63,223 nt of DNA from Chloroflexota bacterium (GCA_020850535.1 JADZEM010000197.1:1-63223), one strand, 5' to 3'; counted from the stretch's first letter, positions 25,648-36,029 are shown. Program-made: numbers and translations. Notes: generated from the sequence alone by a model not told the origin.

Positions 25648-26652
25648 TCAGACGGGCGTCAGGCTGTCCCGGAAGACGGGCAGGTGCTCCAGCGCCCGCC
25701 CGGACCCGACCGCCACGCACGACAGCGGATCCTCGGCGATGTAGGCCGGGACGCCGGTCTCGCGGGCCAGCAGCCGGTCGATGTTGCGGAGCAGCGCGCC
25801 GCCGCCGGTCAGCACCATGCCCTTGTCGACGATGTCGGCGGCAAGCTCGGGGGGCGTCTGCTCCATCACCGACTTGACGGTGGAGACGATCTGATTCAGG
25901 GCGTCGGAGATCGCCTCGGTGACCTCGTGCGAGGACAACTGGCGCATCTTCGGCAGACCGTCGATCTGGTCGCGCCCCCGCACCTCGACCAGCTCCTCGT
26001 CGCGCAGGGGGATCGCGCTGCCGGCCTTCAGCTTGATCTCTTCGGCCGTGCGATCCCCGATGACGAGGTTGTACTTGCGGCGGACGTAGGTCTGGATCAG
26101 CTCGTCGATGCGGTTGCCGCCCACCCGGATCGACGCCGACACGACGATGTCGTTGAGCGAGATCACGGCGGCCTCGGTGGTCCCGCCGCCGATGTCGATG
26201 ACCATGCTGCCGTGCGGTCCGTCGATCGGCACGTTCGCGCCGATGGCCGCCGCCAGCGGCTCGGGGATCAGGTGGGCCTCGCGCGCGCCGGCCTGGAGCG
26301 TCGCGTCGAGGACGGCGCGGCTCTCGACGTTAGTCACGCCGGCCGGGATGCAGATCATCACGACCGGCCGGAACAGGTTCAGCGGCCCGGAGACGCGGCG
26401 GATGAAGTACCGCAGCATCGCCTCGGTGATGGTGTAGTCCGCGATGACGCCGTCGCGCATCGGCCGGACCACCTGGATGCGCTCCGGCGAGCGCCCGAGC
26501 ATGTCGCGGGCCTGCTTCCCGACGGCCAGGACGCGGTTGTCAGCCTCCGAGTACGCGACCACCGACGGCTCGTTGATGACGACGCCACGTCCCTTGACGT
26601 AGACCAGGACGTTCGTGGTCCCGAGATCGATGCCGATCGACTTTCCGAACAT
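25648..26652 (-). CDS. mreB: Rod shape-determining protein MreB
   Basis: The 334-aa actin homologue starts [19 protein letters not shown] (phosphate 1 motif). It has [15 protein letters not shown] (phosphate 2) near residue 158 and [16 protein letters not shown] (adenosine motif) near 285. It polymerises under the membrane and directs wall growth in rod-shaped cells. The length is normal. No mreC or mreD gene follows. atpC lies upstream and nuoA downstream on the same strand. Confidence 0.95.
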   Translation of the reverse strand: MFGKSIGIDLGTTNVLVYVKGRGVVINEPSVVAYSEADNRVLAVGKQARDMLGRSPERIQVVRPMRDGVIADYTITEAMLRYFIRRVSGPLNLFRPVVMICIPAGVTNVESRAVLDATLQAGAREAHLIPEPLAAAIGANVPIDGPHGSMVIDIGGGTTEAAVISLNDIVVSASIRVGGNRIDELIQTYVRRKYNLVIGDRTAEEIKLKAGSAIPLRDEELVEVRGRDQIDGLPKMRQLSSHEVTEAISDALNQIVSTVKSVMEQTPPELAADIVDKGMVLTGGGALLRNIDRLLARETGVPAYIAEDPLSCVAVGSGRALEHLPVFRDSLTPV

Positions 26653-26752
26653 CAGGCCACCGTCAGCCGAACGCCGACGCGTGGTCGGGCAGCGGAGTCA
26701 CAAGGGAGCGGGCTGGCGGTGGGCGCTGCCAGGGGCCGGAGAGGCGACGCGG

Positions 26753-27199
26753 CTAGCGATCGACGGGCGCGCCAGCGTGGCCGCCGCGCCGCCGCCGCAC
26801 GACTTGCAGCTGGGCCAGCGATGCTTTGAGGGCCGCGCGGGCCGCCTCGGCCTGCACGGCGTTGCCGTTGCGCGTGGCATCTGAGAGGGCCTGCTCGGCC
26901 TGGCGGCGCGCCTCCTCAGCGACCGCGGCGTCGATCTCTTCGGCGCGCTCAGCATGATCCGCCAGGATCAGCACGCGGTTCGACTTGACCTGGAGGAAGC
27001 CGCCGTTGACGGCCATCTCCTGTTCGGTGCCGCCCTTCTTGACGCGGAGGGCGCCCGGCTGGAGGGTCGTCAGCAGCGGCGCGTGGCTCGGCAGGATGCC
27101 CAGTACGCCCTCGCTGCCTGGAGCGACGACCATATCAACATCAGTCTCATTGTAGACCTGACGCTCGGCGGTCACGATCTCGACGGTGAGCTTTGCCAT
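26753..27199 (-). CDS. atpC: F0F1 ATP synthase subunit epsilon
   Basis: The 148-aa product has the beta-sandwich domain (KLTVEIVTAERQVYNETDVDMVV, then GSEGVLGILPSHAPLLT) and the C-terminal two-helix part rich in Ala/Glu/Arg. It is part of the central stalk and regulates ATP hydrolysis. Its start has its own AGGTGA ribosome binding site. Normally atpC follows atpD, but the sequence upstream here is a restriction-modification island and no other atp gene is in the window. This separation is unusual. Confidence 0.92.
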   Translation of the reverse strand: MAKLTVEIVTAERQVYNETDVDMVVAPGSEGVLGILPSHAPLLTTLQPGALRVKKGGTEQEMAVNGGFLQVKSNRVLILADHAERAEEIDAAVAEEARRQAEQALSDATRNGNAVQAEAARAALKASLAQLQVVRRRRGGHAGAPVDR

Positions 27200-27399
27200 T
27201 GCACATCACCTGACAGACAGTTCACATGAGCGAGGTGGTCGGGCCTGCCGAGGAGTCCACCGTCGTACGGGAGAGGATACGCGCGCTCTCGGGTTCGGAG
27301 CAAGCAGGCTGGCCCGTCGAAGGTGAAGCCCGCTACATTGGTGGCGTGGACGAACAGCTTGGCAACGACGCGAGTCGATCCAGTCAACGGCAGCGCCGA

Positions 27400-27498
27400 A
27401 TGCGTGAAGCGGGGCCGCCAGTCGATCCTGGCCCACTTGTTGAATACGATCCGCTGAACTACGCAAACCTGGCACGGAGTTGTGTCGCGAGGCTGTAG
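27400..27498 (+). pseudogene. Possible N-terminal relic of an Eco29kI-family restriction endonuclease
   Basis: The frame from ATG 27400 encodes PLVEYDPLNYANLARSCVARL and then stops at a TAG at 27496-27498. The pattern DPLxYxNLARSxVxxL is what I recall from the start of Eco29kI-type GIY-YIG endonucleases. The expected continuation with PLPP and GxGVYxxYY is absent. The fragment lies beside vsr and a cytosine methyltransferase gene, which fits a decayed system. The 326-bp stretch 27200-27525 shows no other convincing gene. A short chance match cannot be excluded. Confidence 0.35.
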
Positions 27499-27525
27499 CC
27501 AGGGAGATGCTGAGGCGCGCCTCCG

Positions 27526-28113
27526 TCAGTGGTCATCCCTTCCAGGTCCCCCCGTGCTGATTGACTCAGATGACTTCGAAGCCCCATCCGACATAGGCTG
27601 AGCCTCGTTCAATCTCCCCGCTCGTGTCCTCACACTGCCCAGTCGCCGTCGCTCTTTGACGGTCGTCGGCAGGCAGTGGAACTGCATGTCATCGTTACCA
27701 CGGACACGGTCCGCGATCAAACGTGCCACGCCGTTCGGGTCCGCCAATGTATCGCTCTCCCAGAATCGGAGGACCTTCCACCCGTCCGCGGCAAGCTGTT
27801 CGGTGACCCAGCGGTCGCGTTCCATATTTCGTCGAATCTTCTCGACCCACCACGTCGTTCGGGTCGGGAACTGAGCCTCCAAATTCGGAAGCCCGCGAAC
27901 TCGCCAACTGTTTCCATGCCAGAGGTCACCATCGATAAAGACGGCGATGCGTCGTCCTGGGAAAGCCAGATCTGGGCGTCCAGGGAGCTTTGCATTGAGG
28001 CGATATCGGACACCGTTAGCCCACAGCCGTCGACGCACCGCAAGCTCAGCGATGCTGTCTCGACCTCGAACGGCGCGCATAATGCGCCTCGTCACTTCCA
28101 GTTCTCGCGGCAC
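27526..28113 (-). CDS. vsr: Very short patch repair (Vsr) endonuclease
   Basis: The 195-aa product shows the Vsr fold: IMRAVRGRDSIAELAVRRRLWANGVRYRLNAKLPGRPDLAFPGRRIAVFIDGDLWHG, then WWVEKIRRNMERDRWVTEQLAADGWKVLRFWE. The catalytic Asp is in RPDLAF and the essential His in DLWHG. Vsr nicks next to T in T:G mismatches made by deamination of 5-methylcytosine. The cysteines of the E. coli zinc site are missing here, as in a subgroup of the family. It follows the methyltransferase gene by 10 bp, and the C-terminal 45 residues are not conserved. Confidence 0.8.
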   Translation of the reverse strand: MPRELEVTRRIMRAVRGRDSIAELAVRRRLWANGVRYRLNAKLPGRPDLAFPGRRIAVFIDGDLWHGNSWRVRGLPNLEAQFPTRTTWWVEKIRRNMERDRWVTEQLAADGWKVLRFWESDTLADPNGVARLIADRVRGNDDMQFHCLPTTVKERRRLGSVRTRAGRLNEAQPMSDGASKSSESISTGGPGRDDH

Positions 28114-28123
28114 GCCAGTCCCG

Positions 28124-29416
28124 TCAGGCTCCCGCGGCTACGAGATTCTGATGTGAAGCGTTGGCGCTCAATACCTGTTGAGCAACAGATTCCGCGAGGA
28201 TCCGCGCAAGAAGCACAGGAACTGCGTTGCCGAGTTGCCGCATACACTCTGAGCGGCTACCGACGAAGTGGTAGGAATCAGGGAACGATTGAACACGTGC
28301 GCACTCGCGGATCGAAAGATAGCGATGCGGATGCCCCATCCTCACGAGGACGTGCTCGCCTCCTGGGTTCCCGTGATCCCCAGCCTTAATAGTCTTGGCG
28401 GGGCGGTCTAGATCGTTACCCGTATGCCCTTCGTACACGCGTGCTCCAGGAATGAGGAAGTGCTGCTGATACTCGTCGGTCCCTGCTCGAACTGGCTCGG
28501 GCAGTGGTCGCCAAGCCCACGCTTCAGGTTCGTGGTTGATCGCGTCGCGCAAGGTTCGCCACCGGAGCTCGGGCGGCTTTCCATGAGCCCGTAGCCGAGC
28601 GACACGGGCTGCGACGGAGCATGGCATCTCAGGTATTTGAGAGATGGCCACACGGTTTTCGTCCCAATACGAACGATCCACCCACTGCGACCACAAGAGC
28701 GCATCTTCGGAGTGAAACCCGACGGGAATCCTTGGTGTGATCCGTTGATCGCGTCGGAATCCGACGATAAAGACCCGATGTCGGATCTGTGGCACGCCGA
28801 AGTCGGCAGCGTTGAGTACGCCCGCGCGGACTTCGTATGTGGGTCGGTCTGTCGGATCCAGGTTACGGCGCTCGACACGTAGCTCCTCAAGCCGCCGCTT
28901 ATGCTCGGCCCAGGTCTCACCCGCTCGAGGCTCCTCGAACGGAAACTCCAACTGCAATAGCAAGTAGTCGAAATACGGTCGAAATCCTCGGCCGGCGAGA
29001 TTCCTGACATTCTCCAGAAGGAACGCCTGAGGCATCAATTCACGGAGGGCCCGGAACACCTCTGGAAACATATTCCGTCGGTCGGCGTCACCCTGCTGCC
29101 GACCGGCCAGCGAAAACGGTTGACACGGAGCACCACCAGCCAGTATCGACGCCCGGCCAATGTACGGTCCATACTCGAATTTGGCGACAGCACCCTCAAC
29201 TACCGGCCAGCCGTGGCCGTTCACAGCCTTCCGCACAGAGTTCTCGCGCAGGGTGGCACAGGCATGTTTGTCAAGTTCCACGAGGGCCAGGTGACGAAAG
29301 CCTGCCTGCTCCATACCTAGAGCCAACCCACCTGCGCCACTGAAGATCTCGACTGATGAGAGGTGAAGGCGCGGAACAGTGACGCCATGCAGTGGATCAG
29401 CAAACGCAAGACTCAT
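28124..29416 (-). CDS. dcm: DNA (cytosine-5-)-methyltransferase
   Basis: The 430-aa enzyme has the ordered motifs of C5 methyltransferases: I SVEIFSGAGGLALGM near residue 21, IV GGAPCQPFSLAG with catalytic Cys near residue 98, VI FLLENVRNLAG, VIII QIRHRVFIVG, IX SIRECARVQSFPD and X QLGNAVPVLLA. The target recognition region lies between VIII and IX (about 120 residues) and the site cannot be read from it. It forms an operon with vsr. Base composition is visibly lower in GC (near 57 percent in sampled lines) than in the nuo genes, a sign of transfer. No intact endonuclease gene is next to it. Confidence 0.92.
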   Translation of the reverse strand: MSLAFADPLHGVTVPRLHLSSVEIFSGAGGLALGMEQAGFRHLALVELDKHACATLRENSVRKAVNGHGWPVVEGAVAKFEYGPYIGRASILAGGAPCQPFSLAGRQQGDADRRNMFPEVFRALRELMPQAFLLENVRNLAGRGFRPYFDYLLLQLEFPFEEPRAGETWAEHKRRLEELRVERRNLDPTDRPTYEVRAGVLNAADFGVPQIRHRVFIVGFRRDQRITPRIPVGFHSEDALLWSQWVDRSYWDENRVAISQIPEMPCSVAARVARLRAHGKPPELRWRTLRDAINHEPEAWAWRPLPEPVRAGTDEYQQHFLIPGARVYEGHTGNDLDRPAKTIKAGDHGNPGGEHVLVRMGHPHRYLSIRECARVQSFPDSYHFVGSRSECMRQLGNAVPVLLARILAESVAQQVLSANASHQNLVAAGA

Positions 29417-29529
29417 GGGGCGTGGATCACCATTCCGTGTATGCCCCTACTGTAGTGGTTCAGCGCCCAAGCTTAGCCATCACGATCCTATCAGAACGTT
29501 GGATGCTGTCCCGAGATCACAGAGGCTCA

Positions 29530-30564
29530 CTAGCCATGTGGATCGGAGGCCAGCGCGATCTCCACGATGTTGCCCGGCGCGAACAGGCTCGCGAACGCCT
29601 CGACCTCCCCCAGCCGCAGCGACACGCTGAGGTCGTCGCGCCGCAGCACGGTCTCCCCGTACGCGCTGATGTCCGAGACGGCCCAGGCGTAGCGGTAGTA
29701 CGCGAGCGCCAGCGGATCGGGGACAATGAGGGCACACCCCTGGTTGTAGCCGCGTAGAAATCGGTCGCTCTGCTCGGGCGTGACCATCGTGCGGCTGATG
29801 CCGCCGACCGCGAACATCAGGTCGCGCTCGCGAGGGGCCAGCAGCGTCTCGTCCCAGTCCACAATCCAGAGGTCGCCGTCTGGGTCCACCAGGACGTTGG
29901 CCGTGTGGATGTCGGCGTGGCAAAGCACCAGCGGCGGCGCAGTCTGGGCCAGGGCATGGCCCAGAGCCTCGGCCTGCGCCACGAGCGCCCGAATCTGCTC
30001 GCGCCGAGGCCGCCAGAGCTGCGCCAGAGCCACGTGCGCTGGATCGGCAAACGTGCGGCCAGAAGCTGCATCGCCAAGCTGCTCGTCCAACGAGCGCGTC
30101 AGGTCAGCACCGGTCGGCAGATACGACTCGGATGCCACGACGCCTCGGAGCGACGGCGGCAGCGGCGTCTCGTGGATCTCGCGGACCGCCCTGCCGTAGA
30201 CGATCCACTGCGCCGCCGTCAGGCCGTGCGCCTTCGCGTTCGGGCCGTCCACGAACGGATACAGCACCATCGCGTACCCGCTGACCGCCGTCCAGAGGTC
30301 GCCGGCCAGCGTGGCGAGCGGCGCGACCACCCGCCGGCTCCCCTGCTGCTGGAGCGAGCGCGGCACACGGAGGCCGGCTTCGTGCCGAATCCGCGAACAG
30401 AGCTTCAGGAAGTACGGTCCCCTGGCCGTCTCGACACGGAACACCCAGGCGGCCGGGTCGTGCCCGAGCGGCAGAAACACGACCGACGAGACCGCCAGCC
30501 CGTAGCGCTCGCGGACCGCATCGGCGAGGGCCACGACAGAGACGCCAGCCGGTGGCTCACCCAT
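29530..30564 (-). CDS. Aminoglycoside phosphotransferase (APH) family protein
   Basis: The 344-aa kinase-fold protein has a nucleotide-loop region (AWVFRVETARGPYFLKLC with the ATP-binding Lys). It carries the catalytic LCHADIHTANVLVD near residue 215 and the metal-binding VDWDETLLAP. This family phosphorylates small hydroxylated substrates such as choline, homoserine, sugars or antibiotics; the substrate is not readable and resistance should not be assumed. The gene starts 6 bp after the stop of the Ser/Thr kinase gene on the same strand, so the two kinases are co-transcribed. Confidence 0.8.
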   Translation of the reverse strand: MGEPPAGVSVVALADAVRERYGLAVSSVVFLPLGHDPAAWVFRVETARGPYFLKLCSRIRHEAGLRVPRSLQQQGSRRVVAPLATLAGDLWTAVSGYAMVLYPFVDGPNAKAHGLTAAQWIVYGRAVREIHETPLPPSLRGVVASESYLPTGADLTRSLDEQLGDAASGRTFADPAHVALAQLWRPRREQIRALVAQAEALGHALAQTAPPLVLCHADIHTANVLVDPDGDLWIVDWDETLLAPRERDLMFAVGGISRTMVTPEQSDRFLRGYNQGCALIVPDPLALAYYRYAWAVSDISAYGETVLRRDDLSVSLRLGEVEAFASLFAPGNIVEIALASDPHG

Positions 30565-30570
30565 GCCGCC

Positions 30571-32415
<1,845 letters not shown>

Positions 32416-32592
32416 GCTGCCCCCGAACTCCCGGTCTCGCGGCGGTCAGGCCCTACCGTCAGACGGAGGGCGGCGGCCCACCGTCAGGCTACCACACGGC
32501 CCAGGGTCGGCCGAACGATATCTCTAACGGACGGACAGCCAATCGAGTGCGAGGCGCGTCGCCACGGCCCGCCGCTGCGCCGCGCCTCGCGT

Positions 32593-34698
32593 CTACCAGC
32601 TCAGCTCCAGGCCGGCCGTAAACGCCCCCTGCTCCAGCCGGACGGTGATGCTGCTCCAGTGCGCGCCGAGCCCGGGCAGGATGCCGTCGCTGGGCGTCAG
32701 GGCGACGGCGGGCGAGGAGGCGTCCACCAGCGTCACCCTGGCCGGCAGCCCGACGATCTCCAGGTCACGGATACTGGGCGGGATGCCCTCCAGGTACAGC
32801 CGGGCCTTACGGTCGCCGCGCTCCTGCTCGACGCCCATCAGCTCGTCGTCGGCGAGGTCGATGCTGGACCCGATCGCGCCGTCGCGCGGGGCGAACAGCA
32901 GGAGGCGGGTCACGGGGGCCGGCCCCTGGTCAGGCATCTCACGTGGATCGGCCAGCGGCACGGCGGTCCCGGCTCGAACGTAGATCGGCAGCCGATCCAG
33001 CGGCGCCGTCGTCTCGATCCACTGGCGACCCTCGTAGAGCAGGCCGGTCCACCAGTCGTACCAGTTGGCGTAGCCCGGCAGGTAGACCCGCCGCGTCACC
33101 GGCGACGCCAGATCGGAGAAGATCGGGGCGAGCAGCACGTCACGCCCGAGCAGCATCTGATCGTCGATCTCGACGGCGTCAGGATCCCAGGCGTGCTCCA
33201 GCAGCAATGGCCGCAACATCGGCAGCCCGACCTCGGCGGTCTCGTGGGCGGCGTGCAGGAAGTACGGCAGCAACCGGTGGCGCAGAGCCGTGTAGGCCCG
33301 GACGATCTCGGCCAGCGGCCCGGTCACCCCTGAGAGATCCCCGCCCACCAGCGGCGCCAGCAACGCCAGTTGTACCCAGCGAGCAGTCAGCGCAGTGGAC
33401 GCCGCCGGGACGGTCGGGGCGTCCGCGCTGGCCGTCCCCAGCCCCGCGAGGCTGACGCGCCAGAAGCCCGGCTCGACCAGCCCGCCGCTCAGCACCCGCT
33501 GAAGGGTTGCGCGCATCTCGTCTGGGGAGCGCGGCGCAGGTGAGGCCGCACTCGCCCCGGACGGCCACGCACCTGCACCCTCCTCTGCGCCAGCGCCAGC
33601 CCGAACGGCGAACGCCCCCACCTCCGGCTGCTCGACCTGGCCGGTCAGCCGGGCGTAGCCACTCAGCGAGGTGCGCGGCCAGCCGGCCGGGAACAGGAAG
33701 AGGTCGAGGTCGGCATCGGGGACCAGCAGGGTGTACTCGTCGGGCCACCCTTGCCCGAGATCGGCGGTCAGCCCGGCCCGGCCGTGGATCAGTAGTCCGT
33801 ATCCCCGGCTGGAGAGCAGGAACGGCGGACGGGTTACCACAGCACCAGTGGCCTCAGGATGCCCAGAGCCGCCAGTCTCGGATCGGCCCTCCGTAGATCG
33901 GCCCTCCGTAGATCGGCCCTCCGTAGATCGGCCCTCCGTAGATCGGCCCTCCACAGATCGGCCCTCCACAGATCGGCCCTCCGTAGATCGGCCCTCCGCT
34001 GCTGCCGCGGCAGGCTCCGTCTCGGCGTCGGTCAGCAGCGGCCCGACCTCCTGCCGTGTCCCCACGAGGTTCAGCCGCCCGGCCCGCGCGCCCAGCCCAA
34101 ACAGCCTCTCTTCGGGGTCCAGCGCGAAGGAGGCCGTCACCACCCGCTCGGGCGTCGCCTGCGTCCGCCGAATCCAGGCCAGCGGCGACGGGCGATAGTC
34201 GTCCAGGTCGTCGTCATCGCCTGCGGGCGGCTCCGGCGGCTCGCCGGCCAGCCGCACCACGATCTCGCCGCCGGCGTTCAGGACCGTCAGGTTGAACGGG
34301 TCGAAGACGACCTCGACGGTGACATCCTCGGGGTCAGGGCCAAACTCGCGGTAGCGCTCGCTGGCGACGTGCACGCCGCTCTCGGTGGTCGTCACCCCGA
34401 GCGGCGCGATCTCCAGCTCATCGGGATTCAGCAGCCCGAGATCGCGCTCGAAGGGGACCGTGCCCGGCGCGCCGAACTGGAGCCGCACGGCCCCGCTCTC
34501 CAGCACCATGATCGCCAGCTCGGCGCGATCCAGCGCGTCGTTGAGGCGCGCGCCGGCCAGGACGGCGGCGATGTCGGTGCGATCGGGCTCGCGGGCGCCT
34601 TCCAGCTCCAGGACGACGGCGCTCTCCTGCTGCCGCCAGCCCGAGGCACGGCGCGCGACGAAGCGCTCAGCCGACGAATCGTCAACGATTGAAAGCAT
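32593..34698 (-). CDS. GH31-like protein lacking the catalytic barrel core
   Basis: The 701-aa product has the N-terminal beta-sandwich of family 31 glycosidases (FALDPEERLFGLGARAGRLNLVG, YGLLIHGRAGLTADLG, DLDLFLFPAG). It also has the C-terminal part (YTALRHRLLPYFLHAAHETAEVGLPMLRPLLLEHAWDPDAVEIDDQMLLGRDVLLAPIF, then WYDWWTGLLYEGRQWIE and LPIYVRAGTAVPL). The barrel segment that carries the nucleophile motif (GxDGFWxDMxE) is absent, and the acid/base region reads FWRVSLAGLG without its Asp. Hydrolysis is unlikely. Near residues 233-272 a five-residue repeat (EGRSV/EGRST) is encoded by a 15-bp repeat. The ATG at 34698 lies 6 bases after a -10 box, suggesting a leaderless message. Confidence 0.7.
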   Translation of the reverse strand: MLSIVDDSSAERFVARRASGWRQQESAVVLELEGAREPDRTDIAAVLAGARLNDALDRAELAIMVLESGAVRLQFGAPGTVPFERDLGLLNPDELEIAPLGVTTTESGVHVASERYREFGPDPEDVTVEVVFDPFNLTVLNAGGEIVVRLAGEPPEPPAGDDDDLDDYRPSPLAWIRRTQATPERVVTASFALDPEERLFGLGARAGRLNLVGTRQEVGPLLTDAETEPAAAAAEGRSTEGRSVEGRSVEGRSTEGRSTEGRSTEGRSTEGRSETGGSGHPEATGAVVTRPPFLLSSRGYGLLIHGRAGLTADLGQGWPDEYTLLVPDADLDLFLFPAGWPRTSLSGYARLTGQVEQPEVGAFAVRAGAGAEEGAGAWPSGASAASPAPRSPDEMRATLQRVLSGGLVEPGFWRVSLAGLGTASADAPTVPAASTALTARWVQLALLAPLVGGDLSGVTGPLAEIVRAYTALRHRLLPYFLHAAHETAEVGLPMLRPLLLEHAWDPDAVEIDDQMLLGRDVLLAPIFSDLASPVTRRVYLPGYANWYDWWTGLLYEGRQWIETTAPLDRLPIYVRAGTAVPLADPREMPDQGPAPVTRLLLFAPRDGAIGSSIDLADDELMGVEQERGDRKARLYLEGIPPSIRDLEIVGLPARVTLVDASSPAVALTPSDGILPGLGAHWSSITVRLEQGAFTAGLELSW
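33881..34000. repeat. 15-bp in-frame tandem repeat inside the GH31-like gene
   Basis: Eight copies of GATCGGCCCTCCGTA (two with CCACA and the last with CCGCT at the end) encode the EGRS(T/V) pentapeptide on the minus strand. The near-identity of copies points to recent expansion. Confidence 0.9.
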
Positions 34699-34704
34699 GG
34701 CACC

Positions 34705-34710
34705 AGTGTA
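34705..34710 (-). promoter_or_regulatory. -10 element TACACT giving a probable leaderless transcript
   Basis: On the minus strand TACACT is followed by six bases (GGTGCC) and the ATG of the GH31-like gene. There is no ribosome binding site between. It resembles the arrangement at 3067-3082. Confidence 0.4.
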
Positions 34711-34781
34711 GGGCACAGCCGCGCGGATCGGAAGGGGGAGCGGTGGGGAGCACGAGCGGCCGGCCTTGCATCGCGGCCGGC

Positions 34782-34787
34782 TACAAT
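34782..34787 (+). promoter_or_regulatory. -10 element TACAAT upstream of the aldolase gene
   Basis: TACAAT lies 36 bases before the GTG at 34824, leaving room for the AGGAGGTG ribosome binding site at 34811-34818. No convincing -35 box is seen. Confidence 0.4.
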
Positions 34788-34823
34788 CGGGCGCTGGCCC
34801 CTGAGGCACGAGGAGGTGCAACC

Positions 34824-35597
34824 GTGCAAACCAACCCGATGAAGGCCGCGCTCGCCGAGGGCAAGGTGCAGATCGGCACGTGGCTGAACCTGATGCGGAA
34901 CCCCGCTATCCTGACGCTGATGAAGGCGGCAGGCATGGACTACGCCCGCGTCGACATGGAGCACTCGTCGCCGTCCATCGAGACGGTCGCGGATATGGCC
35001 GTCCTCGGCCGGGCCATCGGCCTGCCGGTGGTGGTGCGCCCGCCGGAGGGCAACCGCGAGTGGATCACGCGGCTGCTGGATTGCGGCGTCTGGGGACTAC
35101 ACATCCCCCAGGTGGACAACCCGACCATTGCAAAGGCCGTCGTGGAGGCGGCGCGCTACCGGCCGCTGGGCACGCGCGGGCAGGCCGGCTACGCGCCGGG
35201 CACGGACTTCGACCGAGCCGGCAACACGGCGGCCGGGCGGGCCTTTCTCAACTCGCAGGTGCACGTGACGGTGATGTTCGAGTCTGCCGAGGCGTTCACC
35301 CACATTGACGAGATCGTCAGCATGGAGGGCATCGACGCCGTGACGCTCGGGCCGTCAGACCTGGCGCAAGAGCTTGGCGTCATGGGCACGCCGGACCAGG
35401 CCCGGGTGATCGACGAGCACCGCTTCAAGCTGATCGAGGCGGCCAACAAGTACGGCAAGGACGTGGCGATGCTGGTCCCCACGCTCGAAGAGGCCGAGCG
35501 GTGGATCGCGGCGGGCGTGAAGATCATCGCCTACTCGTCGGACGTGGACATCCTGGGCAAGGGCTTCGAGGAGGCGGCGGCGCGGCTGAAGAAGTAG
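34824..35597 (+). CDS. HpcH/HpaI family aldolase
   Basis: The 257-aa barrel enzyme has MDYARVDMEHSSPSIETVADM, the Arg/Glu segment RPPEGNREW, IPQVDNPTIAKAVVEAARYRPLGTRG, metal-binding Glu in MFESAEAFTHIDEI, and VTLGPSDLAQELG. Family members (4-hydroxy-2-oxoheptanedioate aldolase, 2-dehydro-3-deoxyglucarate aldolase) cleave 2-keto-4-hydroxy acids to pyruvate or relatives with a divalent metal. The GTG start at 34824 has AGGAGGTG in front. It would follow logically on the sugar-acid dehydratases elsewhere in the window, but they are not in the same operon. Confidence 0.85.
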   Translation: MQTNPMKAALAEGKVQIGTWLNLMRNPAILTLMKAAGMDYARVDMEHSSPSIETVADMAVLGRAIGLPVVVRPPEGNREWITRLLDCGVWGLHIPQVDNPTIAKAVVEAARYRPLGTRGQAGYAPGTDFDRAGNTAAGRAFLNSQVHVTVMFESAEAFTHIDEIVSMEGIDAVTLGPSDLAQELGVMGTPDQARVIDEHRFKLIEAANKYGKDVAMLVPTLEEAERWIAAGVKIIAYSSDVDILGKGFEEAAARLKK

Positions 35598-35605
35598 GAG
35601 GAGGA

Positions 35606-35797
35606 CCCCTCACCCCGGGGCTGCTCCTGACGCAGTGGTTTACCCCTCACCCCAGGGCTGCTCCTGACGCGCTGGTTTACCCCTCACCCCAGGGCTGCTC
35701 CTGACGCGCTGGTTTACCCCTCACCCCAGGGCTGCTCCTGACACGCTGGTTTACCCCTCACCCCCGACCCCTCTCCCTCAAGGGGAGAGGGGAGGCC
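35606..35797. repeat. 37-bp tandem repeat array ending in a CCCTCACCCC-family hairpin (copy 3)
   Basis: Four units of exactly 37 bp begin CCCCTCACCCCAGGGCTGCT at 35606, 35643, 35680 and 35717. A fifth start at 35754 passes into CCCTCTCCC/GGGGAGAGGG, a hairpin at about 35768-35791. The first unit differs at a few bases; the others are almost identical. It lies behind the aldolase gene. With the palindrome at 35927-36029 it fills most of the 543-bp gap; nothing else is recognised in it apart from a duplicated GTGCAAAGCGTGCA at 35878-35915. Confidence 0.85.
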
Positions 35798-35926
35798 CAC
35801 AGCCGCACGTCCGCTTCCACGATGCCTCGCGCTCATAGATGAGATGGCAAGCTGGGCGGGTGTCTGACAGGGTCCTTGTGCAAAGCGTGCAAGGAGCGAT
35901 GTCGTGCAAAGCGTGCAGGGAGCGAT

Positions 35927-36029
35927 GTCATCCTGAACGGAGCGAGCTTGCGAGCGAAGTGAAGGATCTCACCCGCTGACGCAGACGTTGACGGTCAGCG
36001 GGTGAGGTCCTTCGCAGGCTCAGGACGAC
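35927..36029. repeat. HPERSEG-type palindromic repeat, copy 2
   Basis: GTCATCCTGAACGGAGCGAG followed by GAAGGATCTCACCCGCTGAC pairs with GTCAGCGGGTGAGGTCCTTC and the end CTCAGGACGAC. The whole 103-bp unit is an imperfect hairpin with an asymmetric central loop. Confidence 0.75.

Noticed and set aside
27206-27475. Minus-strand frame between atpC and vsr
   Set aside because: No domain, no ribosome binding site and Arg/Pro-rich composition; the plus-strand fragment is the better reading there.
29530-30564. Antibiotic resistance gene (spectinomycin or macrolide phosphotransferase)
   Set aside because: Only generic APH-fold motifs are visible; many family members act on metabolites, and the context is a signalling kinase.
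35606-35753. Regular 37-bp repeats that could suggest a CRISPR array
   Set aside because: Units are directly adjacent without spacers and there are no cas genes in the window.
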